This document shows positions 1 to 7,016 of a stretch of 10,580 nucleotides of DNA, piece after piece (within the stretch, counting starts at the first letter, position 1; every line of letters starts with the position of its first letter). The translations under genes and the position numbers were made by a program. Below the pieces are notes generated by a model, which was given only the letters and a program-made list of their open reading frames with translations, was not told the DNA's origin and made no database searches. Origin of the DNA: DASPOF01 sp035626155. GTDB taxonomy: Bacteria > Desulfobacterota > Binatia > Binatales > Binataceae. The stretch is from NCBI GenBank assembly GCA_035626155.1, contig DASPOF010000032.1, forward strand, positions 1 through 10,580. The letters run 5' to 3'.

Positions 1-822
1 GTCGGGACCGGGCTCGGTCTCCAGGCACATCGGGAGGCCGAAGAATCGCTTGTCGTGCAGCAGCCGGCGGAACGCGCCGGAGCCGAGGTAACCTTTGCCG
101 ATATGCTGATGGCGATCGACGCGCGAGTGGAATGGCTTGAGCGAATCGTTCAGATGGAACGCGGCGATCTTCTTCATCCCGACATGCTTGTCCAGCTCGG
201 CAAACGTCCGCTCGTAACCCTCCTCGGTGGTCAGGTCGTAACCGGCCGCGAACGCATGCTCGGTATCGAAGCATAGCCGGAGCCGATCGTTCTCCTTGAC
301 CGCATCGAAGATTTGCCCCATCTGCTCGAACGTGTAACCGAGCACGCTTCCCTGCCCGGCCGTGATTTCGAGCGCGATGCGGGTCGTGAAGCCTTTGCAG
401 GCGGCGTGCGCCTCGTCGATCGATTTCGCAATCGTCCTGACTCCCGCCTCTTCGCCGGCGCCGACGTGCGCGCCCGGATGTGCGACCAGGTACGGCACGC
501 CGAGCGCCTCGCATCGCTCGAGTTCGTCGATGAAGCCGGCGACCGACCGCTTGCGCAGCTTCTCGTCGGGCGCGCCGAGATTGAGCAGGTAGGAGTCGTG
601 CGCGATCACGTGGAGAATCCCGGTTTCGCGCTGGTTGCGCTTGAAGGCCGCGATGTCCTCCCCGCTGTAAGGCTTGGCGGCCCACTGGCGCGATGACTTC
701 GTAAAGATCTGGATGCAATCGCATCCGATCTGCTTGCCGCGCAGGAACGCCTCCGCGACCGAGCCCGCGATCGACACGTGAGCGCCGAGAAGAGGAGCGG
801 ATGCCGGAGCGGTTCTTGCCAT
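1..822 (-). CDS. nfo: Deoxyribonuclease IV (AP endonuclease, Nfo family), 3' end cut by window edge
   Basis: This gene encodes an endonuclease IV, the zinc-dependent enzyme that cuts DNA 5' of abasic sites in base-excision repair. The reading frame is open from an ATG at 822 down to base 1, giving 274 codons without a stop. Family members have about 280 residues, so only a few C-terminal residues are missing. It begins with GAHVSIAGS near residue 13. All nine metal ligands expected from the E. coli enzyme can be placed: H75 (HDSYLLNLG), H115 (AHPGAH), E152 (LEITAGQG), D186 and H189 (DTEHAFAAGYD), H223 (FHLND), D236 and H238 (RVDRHQHIGKG) and E268 (CLET). Two family positions differ from E. 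coli: Glu replaces Cys in DTCH, and Ile replaces Asn in LENTAGQG. No good Shine-Dalgarno is seen before the ATG, but the start fits the family N-terminus. The gene is divergent from the lipoprotein gene. Family assignment is firm. Confidence 0.95.
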   Translation of the reverse strand, partial: MARTAPASAPLLGAHVSIAGSVAEAFLRGKQIGCDCIQIFTKSSRQWAAKPYSGEDIAAFKRNQRETGILHVIAHDSYLLNLGAPDEKLRKRSVAGFIDELERCEALGVPYLVAHPGAHVGAGEEAGVRTIAKSIDEAHAACKGFTTRIALEITAGQGSVLGYTFEQMGQIFDAVKENDRLRLCFDTEHAFAAGYDLTTEEGYERTFAELDKHVGMKKIAAFHLNDSLKPFHSRVDRHQHIGKGYLGSGAFRRLLHDKRFFGLPMCLETEPGPD

Positions 823-865
823 TGGATTGGGCGGCCGCAGCGTGCGACGCCGCGCCCGCCACGCG

Positions 866-882
866 ATTTTATATGATAGGCG
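866..882. promoter_or_regulatory. AT-rich candidate -10 region between divergent genes
   Basis: The nfo to lipoprotein gap is very GC-rich except for this short AT island. On the plus strand it contains TATGAT (872-877), and on the minus strand TATCAT (873-878). Each matches the sigma-70 -10 consensus at five of six positions. No convincing -35 box is seen at the right spacing on either strand, so its use as a promoter is an inference. Confidence 0.3.
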
Positions 883-956
883 GGCGAAAGCGAGAAGCAT
901 CGCCGCGATGGTGGCTGCTCTTGCGGGCGGCGCGCCGCGGCGGTTATTCGTTGGTT

Positions 957-1358
957 GTGCGAAGCTGGATAATCGTTGGAGCCGCCGCGGCGGCGCTGTG
1001 GTGCGCGGGATGCGTCCGGGCGGCGCGACTGCCCCCGCGCGTAACGGTCACCGAGATCGAACCGTCGGCACGAGCCGCCAAGCCGCCCGATTGCGACATG
1101 CCCGTGCTGCGCTACGAGCCGCTCGCGGATTTCCGCAAGGTTGCGATTATCGAGGGCGTGGGCAGCATCTATTCGAACGAGGACGAGGTGCTGCCGCTGG
1201 TGCGGCGCAAAGCCTGCGAGACCGGCGCCGACGCGATCGTCGTGCTCGCGAGCAAGCGGCAGACCACCGAGTCGCTGGTCGGCTATTACATCGACAGCGT
1301 CGCGATCATTTACGGGAGCAATCGCAATCTGCCCACCGCCCCGTCGACCTCGCACTGA
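957..1358 (+). CDS. Small predicted lipoprotein of unknown function
   Basis: I do not recognise this protein beyond its probable export. From a GTG at 957 it has 133 residues: a short basic start, a hydrophobic Ala-rich stretch (residues 4-17) and a lipobox-like Cys-Ala-Gly-Cys ending at C19, which suggests a lipid-anchored envelope protein. The -3 residue of the box is Cys rather than the usual Leu, which weakens the call slightly. The mature part carries a compact alpha/beta-looking segment, with FRKVAIIEGVGS near the middle followed by ETGADAIVVLASK. The frame stays open upstream (ATG at 873, TTG at 951), but those starts would bury the hydrophobic segment behind an Arg-rich leader. The GTG is therefore preferred although no clear Shine-Dalgarno is present. 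It lies upstream of nadK, about 97 bases away. Confidence 0.6.
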   Translation: MRSWIIVGAAAAALWCAGCVRAARLPPRVTVTEIEPSARAAKPPDCDMPVLRYEPLADFRKVAIIEGVGSIYSNEDEVLPLVRRKACETGADAIVVLASKRQTTESLVGYYIDSVAIIYGSNRNLPTAPSTSH

Positions 1359-1455
1359 GCGCTGGCCCGGAGCGCAACGGCGCCGCCACCCCTCGCGATA
1401 GGCCGCCATCGTCGCGTTGCCGCCGTTTTTCGCGCATGATAAGTGCGAGGGCGCG

Positions 1456-2322
1456 GTGGCGAAGCGGCTCATAAAGTCGGTCGGGATGGTGGTGAAGCTC
1501 GACCGGCCCCAGGCGATCTCGATGGCCCGCTCATTGACGCGATGGCTGCGCTCGCGCCGCAAGGCGGTGATCGCGGAACCGGAGGCCGCCGCGGCGGTCG
1601 GCGCCGAGGCCGTCAGCCGCCTGGAGCTTTCGGACCGCGCCGACCTGATCGTGGTGCTCGGTGGCGATGGCACGCTGCTGGGCGTCGCGCGCCTGGCTGC
1701 TCCGCGCGCCACTCCGATCCTCGGCGTGAATCTCGGCGGGCTCGGGTTTCTCACCGAGGTCGGCGTCGATGAGGCGAGGGACTGTCTCGAGCGCGTGTTG
1801 GCGGGAGACTACCAGGTCGATCGCCGGATCACGCTCGAGGCGACCGTCGAACGCGCCTCATCCGATTCGCGCGGCGTCGAGCGATTCATCGCGGTCAACG
1901 ACCTGGTGCTGAGCCGGGGTCCGCTCGGCCGGATGCTCCAGCTTCGCGTCGTAGCCGACCACAAGCCGTTTTGCTCCTACCGCGCCGACGGTCTCATCAT
2001 CGCGACCCCGACCGGATCGACCGCCTACGCGCTGAGCGCCGGCGGCCCAATCGTTTTCCCCTCCCTCGAGGTGGTGGTGCTTGCGCCGATCTGTCCGCAC
2101 ACGCTTTCCAACCGACCGGTCGTGCTGCCCGACTCCTTCGAGATCGAGGTGCGGGTCGAGGCGCTGGATCACGATGCGCTGCTGAGCGTCGATGGGCAGG
2201 AGTCATCGCAACTCGGCGCGCAGGACGCGCTCAAGATCGTTCGCGGCCGGCACGCGGTCGCGCTGGTGCGCTCGCCGCATCCCTGCTTCGAAATCTGGCG
2301 GAACAAGCTGCATTGGGGATAG
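1456..2322 (+). CDS. nadK: NAD kinase
   Basis: This is an ATP-dependent NAD+ kinase, which makes NADP+ in the cytoplasm. With the GTG start at 1456 it has 288 residues, a normal length for the family. Visible motifs are GGDGT (69-73) for phosphate and nucleotide binding, NLGGLGFLTE (92-101), an ND pair (148-149) where many members have NE, and the long NAD-binding stretch from DGLIIATPTGSTAY to SAGGP (178-198). They are followed by LAPICPHTLSNRP (209-221) and SVDGQ (244-248). The GTG is preceded by GAGG at 1447-1450 and yields MAKRLIKSVGMVVK, which matches the usual start of the family. An in-frame ATG at 1417 would add 13 residues unlike the family. recN follows after 16 bases, a common nadK-recN arrangement that suggests co-transcription. 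Confidence 0.93.
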   Translation: MAKRLIKSVGMVVKLDRPQAISMARSLTRWLRSRRKAVIAEPEAAAAVGAEAVSRLELSDRADLIVVLGGDGTLLGVARLAAPRATPILGVNLGGLGFLTEVGVDEARDCLERVLAGDYQVDRRITLEATVERASSDSRGVERFIAVNDLVLSRGPLGRMLQLRVVADHKPFCSYRADGLIIATPTGSTAYALSAGGPIVFPSLEVVVLAPICPHTLSNRPVVLPDSFEIEVRVEALDHDALLSVDGQESSQLGAQDALKIVRGRHAVALVRSPHPCFEIWRNKLHWG

Positions 2323-2338
2323 AGCGGGCGAGGCGGCG

Positions 2339-4036
2339 ATGCTGGTCGAACTGCGCATCCGCAACTTCGCGATAATCGAGCAGGCCGCGCTCGAATTCGG
2401 CGCCGGCCTCAACGTGCTCTCCGGCGAGACCGGCGCCGGCAAGACGATCATCCTGACCGCGCTCGGCCTGCTGCTTGGCTCGCGCGCATCGCCCGACATG
2501 ATTCGCGCGGGCGAGAAGGAGGCGGTCGTCGAGGGGCTGTTCGAGCTCGAGGGCGAAACGGCGCTCCCCGATCTCGCCGAGCGGCGCGACGATCCGGGCC
2601 GCCGCGAACTCGTCATCCGGCGCGTGATCGCCGAGGGCGGCCGCTCGCGCGTGCTCCTCGATGGCGAACTCGCAACGGTGCAGACGCTCGCGCGCATCGG
2701 GGCGGCGCTGGTGCAGGTGTACGGCCAGCACGAGCAGCAGACGCTGCTGCGCGCCGAAAGCCATCGCGAGGTCCTCGACCGCTACGCGCGCCTCGATGGC
2801 GACCTGGCCGATTACCGCCGCGCCTGGGATCGCGCAGGTGAGCTGCGCGCCCGCCTCGACGATCTTGACCGGCGCGAGCGCGAGCGCAGCGGCCTGCTTG
2901 AGCTTGCGCGCTTTCGCGTCACGGAACTGGAGCGCGCCGAGCTTGCGCCCGGCGAGGATGAGTCGCTAGCCGCCGAGCGTACCGTGCTCGCCAACGCGGC
3001 GCGGCTTGCGGCTGCGGCCGGGGAGTCAGAGTCGGCGCTCTACGGTGCGGAGGGCGCGGCGGTCGATGCGATCGCATCCGCCCAGGCGCGCCTGGAGGAG
3101 GCCGCCGCGCTCGATGCGAAGCTTGCCGAGCCGCTCGAAATGATCAAGTCGGCGCGGGCGAACCTCGAGGAAGCCGCGCGCGCGCTGTCCGCCTACGCCG
3201 CGAAGATCGAGGCGGACCCGGAGCGGCTCGACCAAATCGAAAGCCGCCTCCAGGAGCTTATCCGCCTCAAGCGCAAGTACGGCGGCTCGATCGAAACCGC
3301 GATCGAGGCTCTCGAGCGATCGCGCACGGAAATCGCCGAACTGGAGGGAGTCGAGGAGTCCAAGGTGCAGGCCGAGGGCGATCTCGCGCGCGCCCTCGAT
3401 GAACTCGTCGGGCGGGCCAGGGCGCTCAATCGGCGGCGCATCGATGCGTCCTCCGAGCTGAAACGCAAGATGGAGTCGGAGCTCAGGACGCTCGGGATGC
3501 GCGCGCCGGTCTTCGAGGCGCGCATCGCGCCGCTCGGCGCCGGCGAGGCTGCGCTTGCCGCCGGCGGACTCGCGCTTGGGCCCGCGGGCTCAGACGACGT
3601 GGAGTTCTACCTCTCGCCGAATCTCGGGCAGCCGCCGCTGCCGCTTGCGAGGATCGCGTCGGGAGGCGAATTGTCGCGCGTGATGCTCGCGCTCAAGCGG
3701 CTGGAGGCGCAGCAGCGCGGAGTGGCGACGATGATCTTCGATGAGGTCGATGCGGGCATCGGGGGCGAGGTCGCAACCGTGGTCGGGCGCAAGCTGCGCC
3801 AGCTCGCGCGCTACCATCAGGTGCTCTGCGTGACCCACCTCGCGCAGATAGCCGCATTCGCCGAGCGCCACTTCCTGGTCGAGAAGGAGGAGCGGCGCGG
3901 CTCGACGCGCAGCAGCGTGATGGCTCTGGATGCGGGCGAGCGGGCGGAGGAAATCGCGCGGATGCTCGGCGGCGCATCAGTGAGCGACAAGTTCCGCCGC
4001 GCCGCCCGCGAACTCCTCGACCGCGCCAGCGAGTAA
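2339..4036 (+). CDS. recN: DNA repair protein RecN
   Basis: RecN is an SMC-like ATPase that acts early in recombinational repair of double-strand breaks. The protein has 565 residues, typical for the family. The N-terminal head begins LRIRNFAIIEQAALEF and carries Walker A GETGAGKT (29-36). A Q-loop region VYGQHEQQTLL starts at about 127. Residues of about 160-380 are rich in Glu, Arg, Ala and Leu and look like the paired coiled-coil arms. The C-terminal head carries the ABC signature SGGELSR (441-447), Walker B MIFDEVDAGIGG (from 465) and the VTHLAQIAAFA switch region. The ATG at 2339 has GAGG at 2330-2333, five bases upstream. The frame is open further upstream into nadK, but that part does not look like RecN. 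It is probably translated from the nadK transcript and has no obvious promoter of its own. Confidence 0.96.
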   Translation: MLVELRIRNFAIIEQAALEFGAGLNVLSGETGAGKTIILTALGLLLGSRASPDMIRAGEKEAVVEGLFELEGETALPDLAERRDDPGRRELVIRRVIAEGGRSRVLLDGELATVQTLARIGAALVQVYGQHEQQTLLRAESHREVLDRYARLDGDLADYRRAWDRAGELRARLDDLDRRERERSGLLELARFRVTELERAELAPGEDESLAAERTVLANAARLAAAAGESESALYGAEGAAVDAIASAQARLEEAAALDAKLAEPLEMIKSARANLEEAARALSAYAAKIEADPERLDQIESRLQELIRLKRKYGGSIETAIEALERSRTEIAELEGVEESKVQAEGDLARALDELVGRARALNRRRIDASSELKRKMESELRTLGMRAPVFEARIAPLGAGEAALAAGGLALGPAGSDDVEFYLSPNLGQPPLPLARIASGGELSRVMLALKRLEAQQRGVATMIFDEVDAGIGGEVATVVGRKLRQLARYHQVLCVTHLAQIAAFAERHFLVEKEERRGSTRSSVMALDAGERAEEIARMLGGASVSDKFRRAARELLDRASE

Positions 4037-4046
4037 CGCATCGCTT

Positions 4047-4250
4047 GTCACCCCCGCGCGCGCCTGCCGCGGGTGCCCGCAGTGGGGCGGGCCGCCGAGC
4101 CCGCCGCCGACGCGCGCGCGCCCCCGAATCCGTCATTCCCGCGCCTGCCTCTTTTTTTCCGGTCATTCCGGCGCGCGTGTCCGGCGCGCGCCTCAGAGTC
4201 TGTCATTCCCGCGCGTCTGAGTTGTCTGGCGCGTGAGGAATCCCGGATCC
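4047..4250. repeat. REP-like intergenic region with repeated GTCATTCC units
   Basis: The 315-base gap between recN and the tRNA has no gene. It holds three close copies of GTCATTCC followed by a CG-rich run, at 4132, 4162 and 4202, plus a weaker GTCACCCCCGCGCG at 4050. The last copy is matched by an inverted partner, GTGAGGAATCCCGGATCC (about 4233-4250), so the end of the block can fold back on itself. Alternating CG tracts such as 4111-4120 fill the rest. A perfect 7-base stem lies at 4086-4092 with 4099-4105. This form, GTCATTCCCGCG paired with GGAATCC, is a widespread dispersed intergenic repeat in bacteria. No T-run follows the stems, so an intrinsic terminator for recN is not clear. Confidence 0.5.
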
Positions 4251-4269
4251 TTTTCTGCGTCTTTTGATT

Positions 4270-4288
4270 GCGCGGCGCCCCGCCGCGC
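4270..4288. repeat. GC-rich perfect hairpin upstream of tRNA-Ala
   Basis: GCGCGGCG (4270-4277) and CGCCGCGC (4281-4288) form a perfect 8-base stem around a three-base CCC loop. It could help end transcription from recN or shield the tRNA gene, but no U-tract follows on either strand. A TTGACT at 4304-4309 just downstream could be a -35 element for the tRNA, but the matching -10 is weak. Confidence 0.4.
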
Positions 4289-4351
4289 AGCGTACTGGTC
4301 GGGTTGACTAGACGGAGCGCATGGGCTTAGCTGAAAATCCGCGCCATCGGT

Positions 4352-4428
4352 GGGGCTGTAGCTCAGTTTGGGAGAGCGCCTGAATGGCATTCAGGAGGTC
4401 GGCGGTTCAATCCCGCTCAGCTCCACCA
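4352..4428 (+). tRNA. tRNA-Ala (anticodon GGC)
   Basis: A complete 77-base cloverleaf can be folded by eye. The acceptor stem GGGGCTG pairs with CAGCTCC and includes the G3-U70 wobble pair that marks alanine tRNAs. The D arm is GCTC with GAGC. The anticodon stem CCTGA/TCAGG holds the loop ATGGCAT, so the anticodon GGC is at 4386-4388. The T arm GGCGG/CCGCT holds the loop TTCAATC. The 3' CCA is encoded at 4426-4428. The gene sits at the border between the GC-rich housekeeping block and the lower-GC accessory stretch to its right. Confidence 0.97.
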
Positions 4429-4583
4429 GCAGAAAACAGGGGGCTCGCGGCTCACGAGCATCGACCCGAAGCCGAATTACCCGCATTCTGTCCGCGTTTG
4501 CCAAGACAAGCGGAGGTAGATTCCATCGACCAGCTTCCGGCCCTACCGCGAGCCTGAATGCCTGTGCTACCGTAATCGTTCGA

Positions 4584-4796
4584 ATGGAACTCCCAATCAT
4601 ATTGCTGCCCGGAGAGGACGGTTACTTGGTAGCGGAGTGCCCTGTGATCCCAGGTTGTATCAGTCAGGGCAGGACTCGTGAGGAGGCGTTGCGGAACATC
4701 CGGGAAGCGATCGAACTCTGCCTGGAAAACCGACAGAGCGAAGGTTGGGAACTGCCCGATGGCTATGAGATTGTGCAAATCTCCATCGGTGCATAG
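4584..4796 (+). CDS. hicB: HicB family antitoxin, short single-domain form
   Basis: This 70-residue protein matches the HicB-like antitoxin N-domain, a partial RNase H fold that blocks the HicA toxin. It shows the usual order: a first strand (ELPIILLPGEDGYLVAECP), the short PGCISQGRTREEALRNIREAI turn-helix, and a Glu- and Asp-rich tail. It lacks the C-terminal DNA-binding domain of longer HicB proteins, which is normal for the short type usually paired with a small HicA. The ATG at 4584 is chosen because the family begins there; the open frame reaches back into the tRNA, where coding is impossible to defend. The Shine-Dalgarno is poor. A matching hicA lies downstream, but separated by 319 bases instead of the usual few. 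The family call is good; function as an antitoxin is inferred. Confidence 0.8.
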   Translation: MELPIILLPGEDGYLVAECPVIPGCISQGRTREEALRNIREAIELCLENRQSEGWELPDGYEIVQISIGA

Positions 4797-4826
4797 AAAA
4801 GGCGTGCGCTACCGGGAGACGCTTGA

Positions 4827-5102
4827 GACTCCCTGAATGCGATCCATCAGTCGTCGGGGACAGGTCGCTGCTGTCCGCCTAAACATACGCCCCGAACCAT
4901 TCAACGTCACATCGCGCGCATGGAGAGTGCCGGTTTCGTCAAACGGATAGTGCGGCGTCATCGCAACGGCGGCAACAAAACCAACCTGTACAGCTTTGAT
5001 GGTCTGATCAGGGACGCCGAGCCTTTCGCGCAGGAGGCACTGAAAGAGCGCGAGAAGTCGGCGCGCGACACGAGGAAGGGGCGCCACTTACGCGCCGTTT
5101 GA
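4827..5102 (+). pseudogene. Remnant of a winged-helix (HTH) regulator or replication-type protein, 5' part missing
   Basis: A 60-residue reading frame can start at the ATG at 4920, but the same frame continues upstream to a stop at 4824-4826. The residues just before that Met read RTIQRHIAR, so the Met lies inside a typical recognition-helix motif (RTIQRHIARMESAGFVKR). It is therefore probably not the native start. The rest, NGGNKTNLYSFDGLI followed by a charged helix rich in Lys, Glu and Arg, resembles the wing and tail of helix-turn-helix proteins found in plasmid replication and phage-type genes. The first helices of the domain are absent, and the residues before RTIQ (CCPPKHTP) look degenerate. 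The remnant separates hicB from hicA and ends 13 bases before the hicA start. A short functional protein cannot be excluded. Confidence 0.5.
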
Positions 5103-5115
5103 CCGGAGCGCCGGA

Positions 5116-5337
5116 ATGTCCGTGCCTCTTCCGATAATTTCCGGGGACGACTGCGTTCGGGCGTTGATAAAGTTGGGGTATCGCGACGCCCGACAGAAGG
5201 GGAGCCACGTGCGACTGGTTTGTCAGGGCCGAAATCCCGTGACAGTCCCGATGCATAATACCCTCGACCGCGGCACCTTGCGAAGCATAATCCGGACAGT
5301 GGACATCACGGTAGAGGACTTCGTGAAGCTACTTTGA
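5116..5337 (+). CDS. hicA: HicA family toxin (mRNA interferase)
   Basis: This 73-residue protein fits the small HicA (YcfA-like) toxins, which have a double-stranded-RNA-binding-like fold and cleave mRNA. It shows the family order: ISGDDCVRALIKLGY, then RQKGSHVRL with the catalytic-type His of the Gly-Ser-His motif, then VPMHNTLDRGTLRSIIR, and a final VEDFVKLL. It looks full length and undamaged. The ATG at 5116 has GGAG at 5105-5108, seven bases upstream, and the frame ends with TGA followed directly by TAG. The likely antitoxin gene hicB lies upstream beyond a 319-base gap holding a winged-helix remnant. If both are active, an uncoupled toxin and antitoxin would be unusual. Family call firm; activity inferred. 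Confidence 0.88.
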   Translation: MSVPLPIISGDDCVRALIKLGYRDARQKGSHVRLVCQGRNPVTVPMHNTLDRGTLRSIIRTVDITVEDFVKLL

Positions 5338-5649
5338 TAGTGGGGAGAGGCGAGGGAGTTGGTATTCCAGGAGTTGTCGAGCCCGGCGAGACGAAAGAGG
5401 AAGATCGCATGAGCGTCGAACGCATTGTGCGGAAAAGCGTTCTCAACTGCCACGCGGCAAGGCGCTAATACGACACGGGTGTCGACGTAAGTGGGCGCTT
5501 GGGCCGCCTGCTGAACGAAAATCGCTCCGCCGGCGCCGCGCGGACCAACCGGAATCATAGCAGCGCGGCGAGCGATCACCGCGCGGCGATCTGACCCTCA
5601 CCTAACGTGCCCCCGTTCCGGGCGAGGGATCGAAGCGTCAATCCGCCTA
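5338..5649. other. 312-base gap without a supported gene
   Basis: No recognisable gene lies between hicA and the first propeller gene. A minus-strand reading frame here runs on into hicA and shows no known motif. The right end (from 5586) belongs to the 1.37-kb tandem duplication and is repeated at 6956. In it, CCCTCACC (5595-5602) and GGCGAGGG (5621-5628) can pair, with one G-U in the minus-strand transcript, just downstream of the propeller stop. The pairing is kept in the second copy (6965-6998). No U-tract follows, so its role as a terminator is uncertain. Confidence 0.4.
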
Positions 5650-6663
5650 CTACTTGCCCAACGCCGGACCAAACAGAATCCCCCAATTATCGGTGCCGGC
5701 GGCGCCCGTCAGGATAACTTTCGGAGTGGGGGCCCCACTGCTCTTCAATTGAGCGGACGAAAACTCCATGGCGTTACCACCCTCAAAATTGAGCATCCAC
5801 AAGTTGGCGCCGGAAAAAGCGAGGCCGAATGGTCCGTTCATGCCTGAGCTGCTAATCGTTACGGCCGGCGCGTCGTTGTTCGAGGCGCCGAGTTGGCTCG
5901 TCGAGAACATCACGACAGTGTCAAAGCCGTAACTTGTCACCCAGAGATTGCCCTTGGCGTCGAATGCGATCTGACCGGGATCGTATAAGCTCCCACCACC
6001 CCTCAGGACGACTGCCGCGGTCTTATCGCCGGTGGAGGTGAGTTGGGAAGCCGAGAATTGGAAGATCTCCTCGTCATCTCCGCCGTCGAACCAGAGATTT
6101 CCGGATTTGTCGAAAGCGAGGAAGCCCAGATCGGCGAACGACAGCTCGGCAGAATCCGTGATGATGACATCCGGAGTGAGGCTGCCGCCGGCTGTGAGAT
6201 GCGCCGCGAGGATTTCATCCAGACTGTTATTGTTCGCGTCGACCACCCAGAGATTACCCGCCTTGTCAAAGGTGCAGGACTCGATGAAGACGAAAGACGA
6301 GCTGGTAATCGTTTCGGCGGGGCTGGGAGAGATTGGGAGTTTCTTGAGCTTCGAGGCGCTGAATTTGACAATACTGACGCCATCAACCGTCACCCAGAGA
6401 TTGTTCGATTTGTCGAAGCACGCCCCATAAGCGTAATTGCCAGCTGAAACAGCCGCAGGAGTTGGCGTGCCGCTTTTCTTAATCTCGCTGGGCAGGTACT
6501 CCTCCACCCTCTGATGGGCCGAGTCCACAATCCATAAAGCGTTTGATGCGGCCCGTGCGGCCGGTGCCGCAGCGCATACCAGCGCCGAACCGATCAAAAG
6601 AGCGGCTAGCGCGCGCCACATGGCGCAGGACCGTACTGCTTCAGATTCTTTTGAGCACCGCAT
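5650..6663 (-). CDS. Secreted six-blade beta-propeller protein (NHL-like), left paralog
   Basis: The 337-residue protein has an export signal: a hydrophobic run at residues 18-33 and a likely cut after Ala-Arg-Ala (36-38). Six repeats of about 50 residues follow. Each has the pattern Asn-Leu-Trp-Val, a variable loop, a strand ending in Phe-Ser-x-Ser-Gln-Leu, a Ser/Thr/Pro link, a second variable loop, then Phe-Asp. This is the layout of NHL or SMP-30-like beta-propellers, which usually bind ligands or partners; no catalytic residues are recognised. The ATG at 6663 is preceded by a strong GGAGGAAGG. An in-frame ATG 12 codons upstream lies ahead of that site and is less likely. An internal Met15 would give a classical short signal peptide but lacks a ribosome site. 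The stop is TAG. A paralog follows upstream at 7017-8030. Base composition is lower in GC than recN. The ligand is unknown. Confidence 0.85.
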   Translation of the reverse strand: MRCSKESEAVRSCAMWRALAALLIGSALVCAAAPAARAASNALWIVDSAHQRVEEYLPSEIKKSGTPTPAAVSAGNYAYGACFDKSNNLWVTVDGVSIVKFSASKLKKLPISPSPAETITSSSFVFIESCTFDKAGNLWVVDANNNSLDEILAAHLTAGGSLTPDVIITDSAELSFADLGFLAFDKSGNLWFDGGDDEEIFQFSASQLTSTGDKTAAVVLRGGGSLYDPGQIAFDAKGNLWVTSYGFDTVVMFSTSQLGASNNDAPAVTISSSGMNGPFGLAFSGANLWMLNFEGGNAMEFSSAQLKSSGAPTPKVILTGAAGTDNWGILFGPALGK

Positions 6664-6769
6664 TCGACCCCCCCTTCCTCCAGCCTTTATGCGGTTCATG
6701 CATAGCGCGCGGCTTACGAGGAATCTTTATTTTGAACTCTGATGCCGAAGCCTTTTCTTCAGGCGCGGG

Positions 6770-6799
6770 AGTTTAGCCGCCACTCATTTGGTGAGTCAA
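6770..6799 (-). promoter_or_regulatory. Candidate promoter of left propeller gene, palindrome in spacer
   Basis: On the minus strand, TTGACT (6799-6794) and TAAACT (6775-6770) are 18 bases apart, a fair sigma-70 match about 100 bases before the start codon. The spacer begins within a small inverted repeat, ACTCA-CCAAA-TGAGT less its asymmetric centre, overlapping the -35 box. The same layout is kept in the second copy, which supports function. Confidence 0.45.
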
Positions 6800-7016
6800 T
6801 CGCAACGTCGTTCCACGCGCGCCTTAAGTGGAGTCCCGGTTTCTCCTCTGCGATCGGGAGACTGCCTGAGCGGAATCAGAGCGACTGTGAATCAGACCGC
6901 CAGCGCGCGCGGACATTCGGGAAATCATCGGCGCGCGGCGGGAGATCGCCGTGGCGCGATCTGACCCTCACCTGACGTGCCCCCGTTCCCGGCGAGGGAT
7001 CGAAGCGTCAATCCGC

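Larger units (their letters stand above)
5586..6910. repeat. Tandem duplication, left copy
   Basis: This unit is repeated in direct orientation from 6956 with a shift of 1370 bases, falling to 1365 at the far end because of small indels. It includes a 64-base 3' flank, a whole propeller gene on the minus strand, and its upstream region with a promoter-like element. Long stretches are near identical: for example, 5933-6024 matches 7303-7394 at almost every base. Similarity fades after about 6910. Confidence 0.9.

Noticed and set aside
606..1754. Long minus-strand reading frame of 382 codons
   Set aside because: It runs antisense through nfo's start, the lipoprotein and the NAD kinase, has an Arg- and Ser-rich composition typical of antisense frames in GC-rich DNA, and shows no motif.
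5223..5579. Minus-strand reading frame overlapping hicA
   Set aside because: Its C-terminal part is the antisense of the conserved hicA gene, and the N-terminal part matches nothing that I recognise.
5993..6002. AGCTCCCACCA resembling the tRNA-Ala 3' end (possible att site)
   Set aside because: It lies in propeller coding sequence, the match is only about 10 bases with an extra C, and the same string occurs in the second gene copy.
6032..6447. Plus-strand frames inside the propeller genes (also 7413-7814)
   Set aside because: They are antisense to well-supported repeat proteins and recur in both copies only because the DNA is duplicated.
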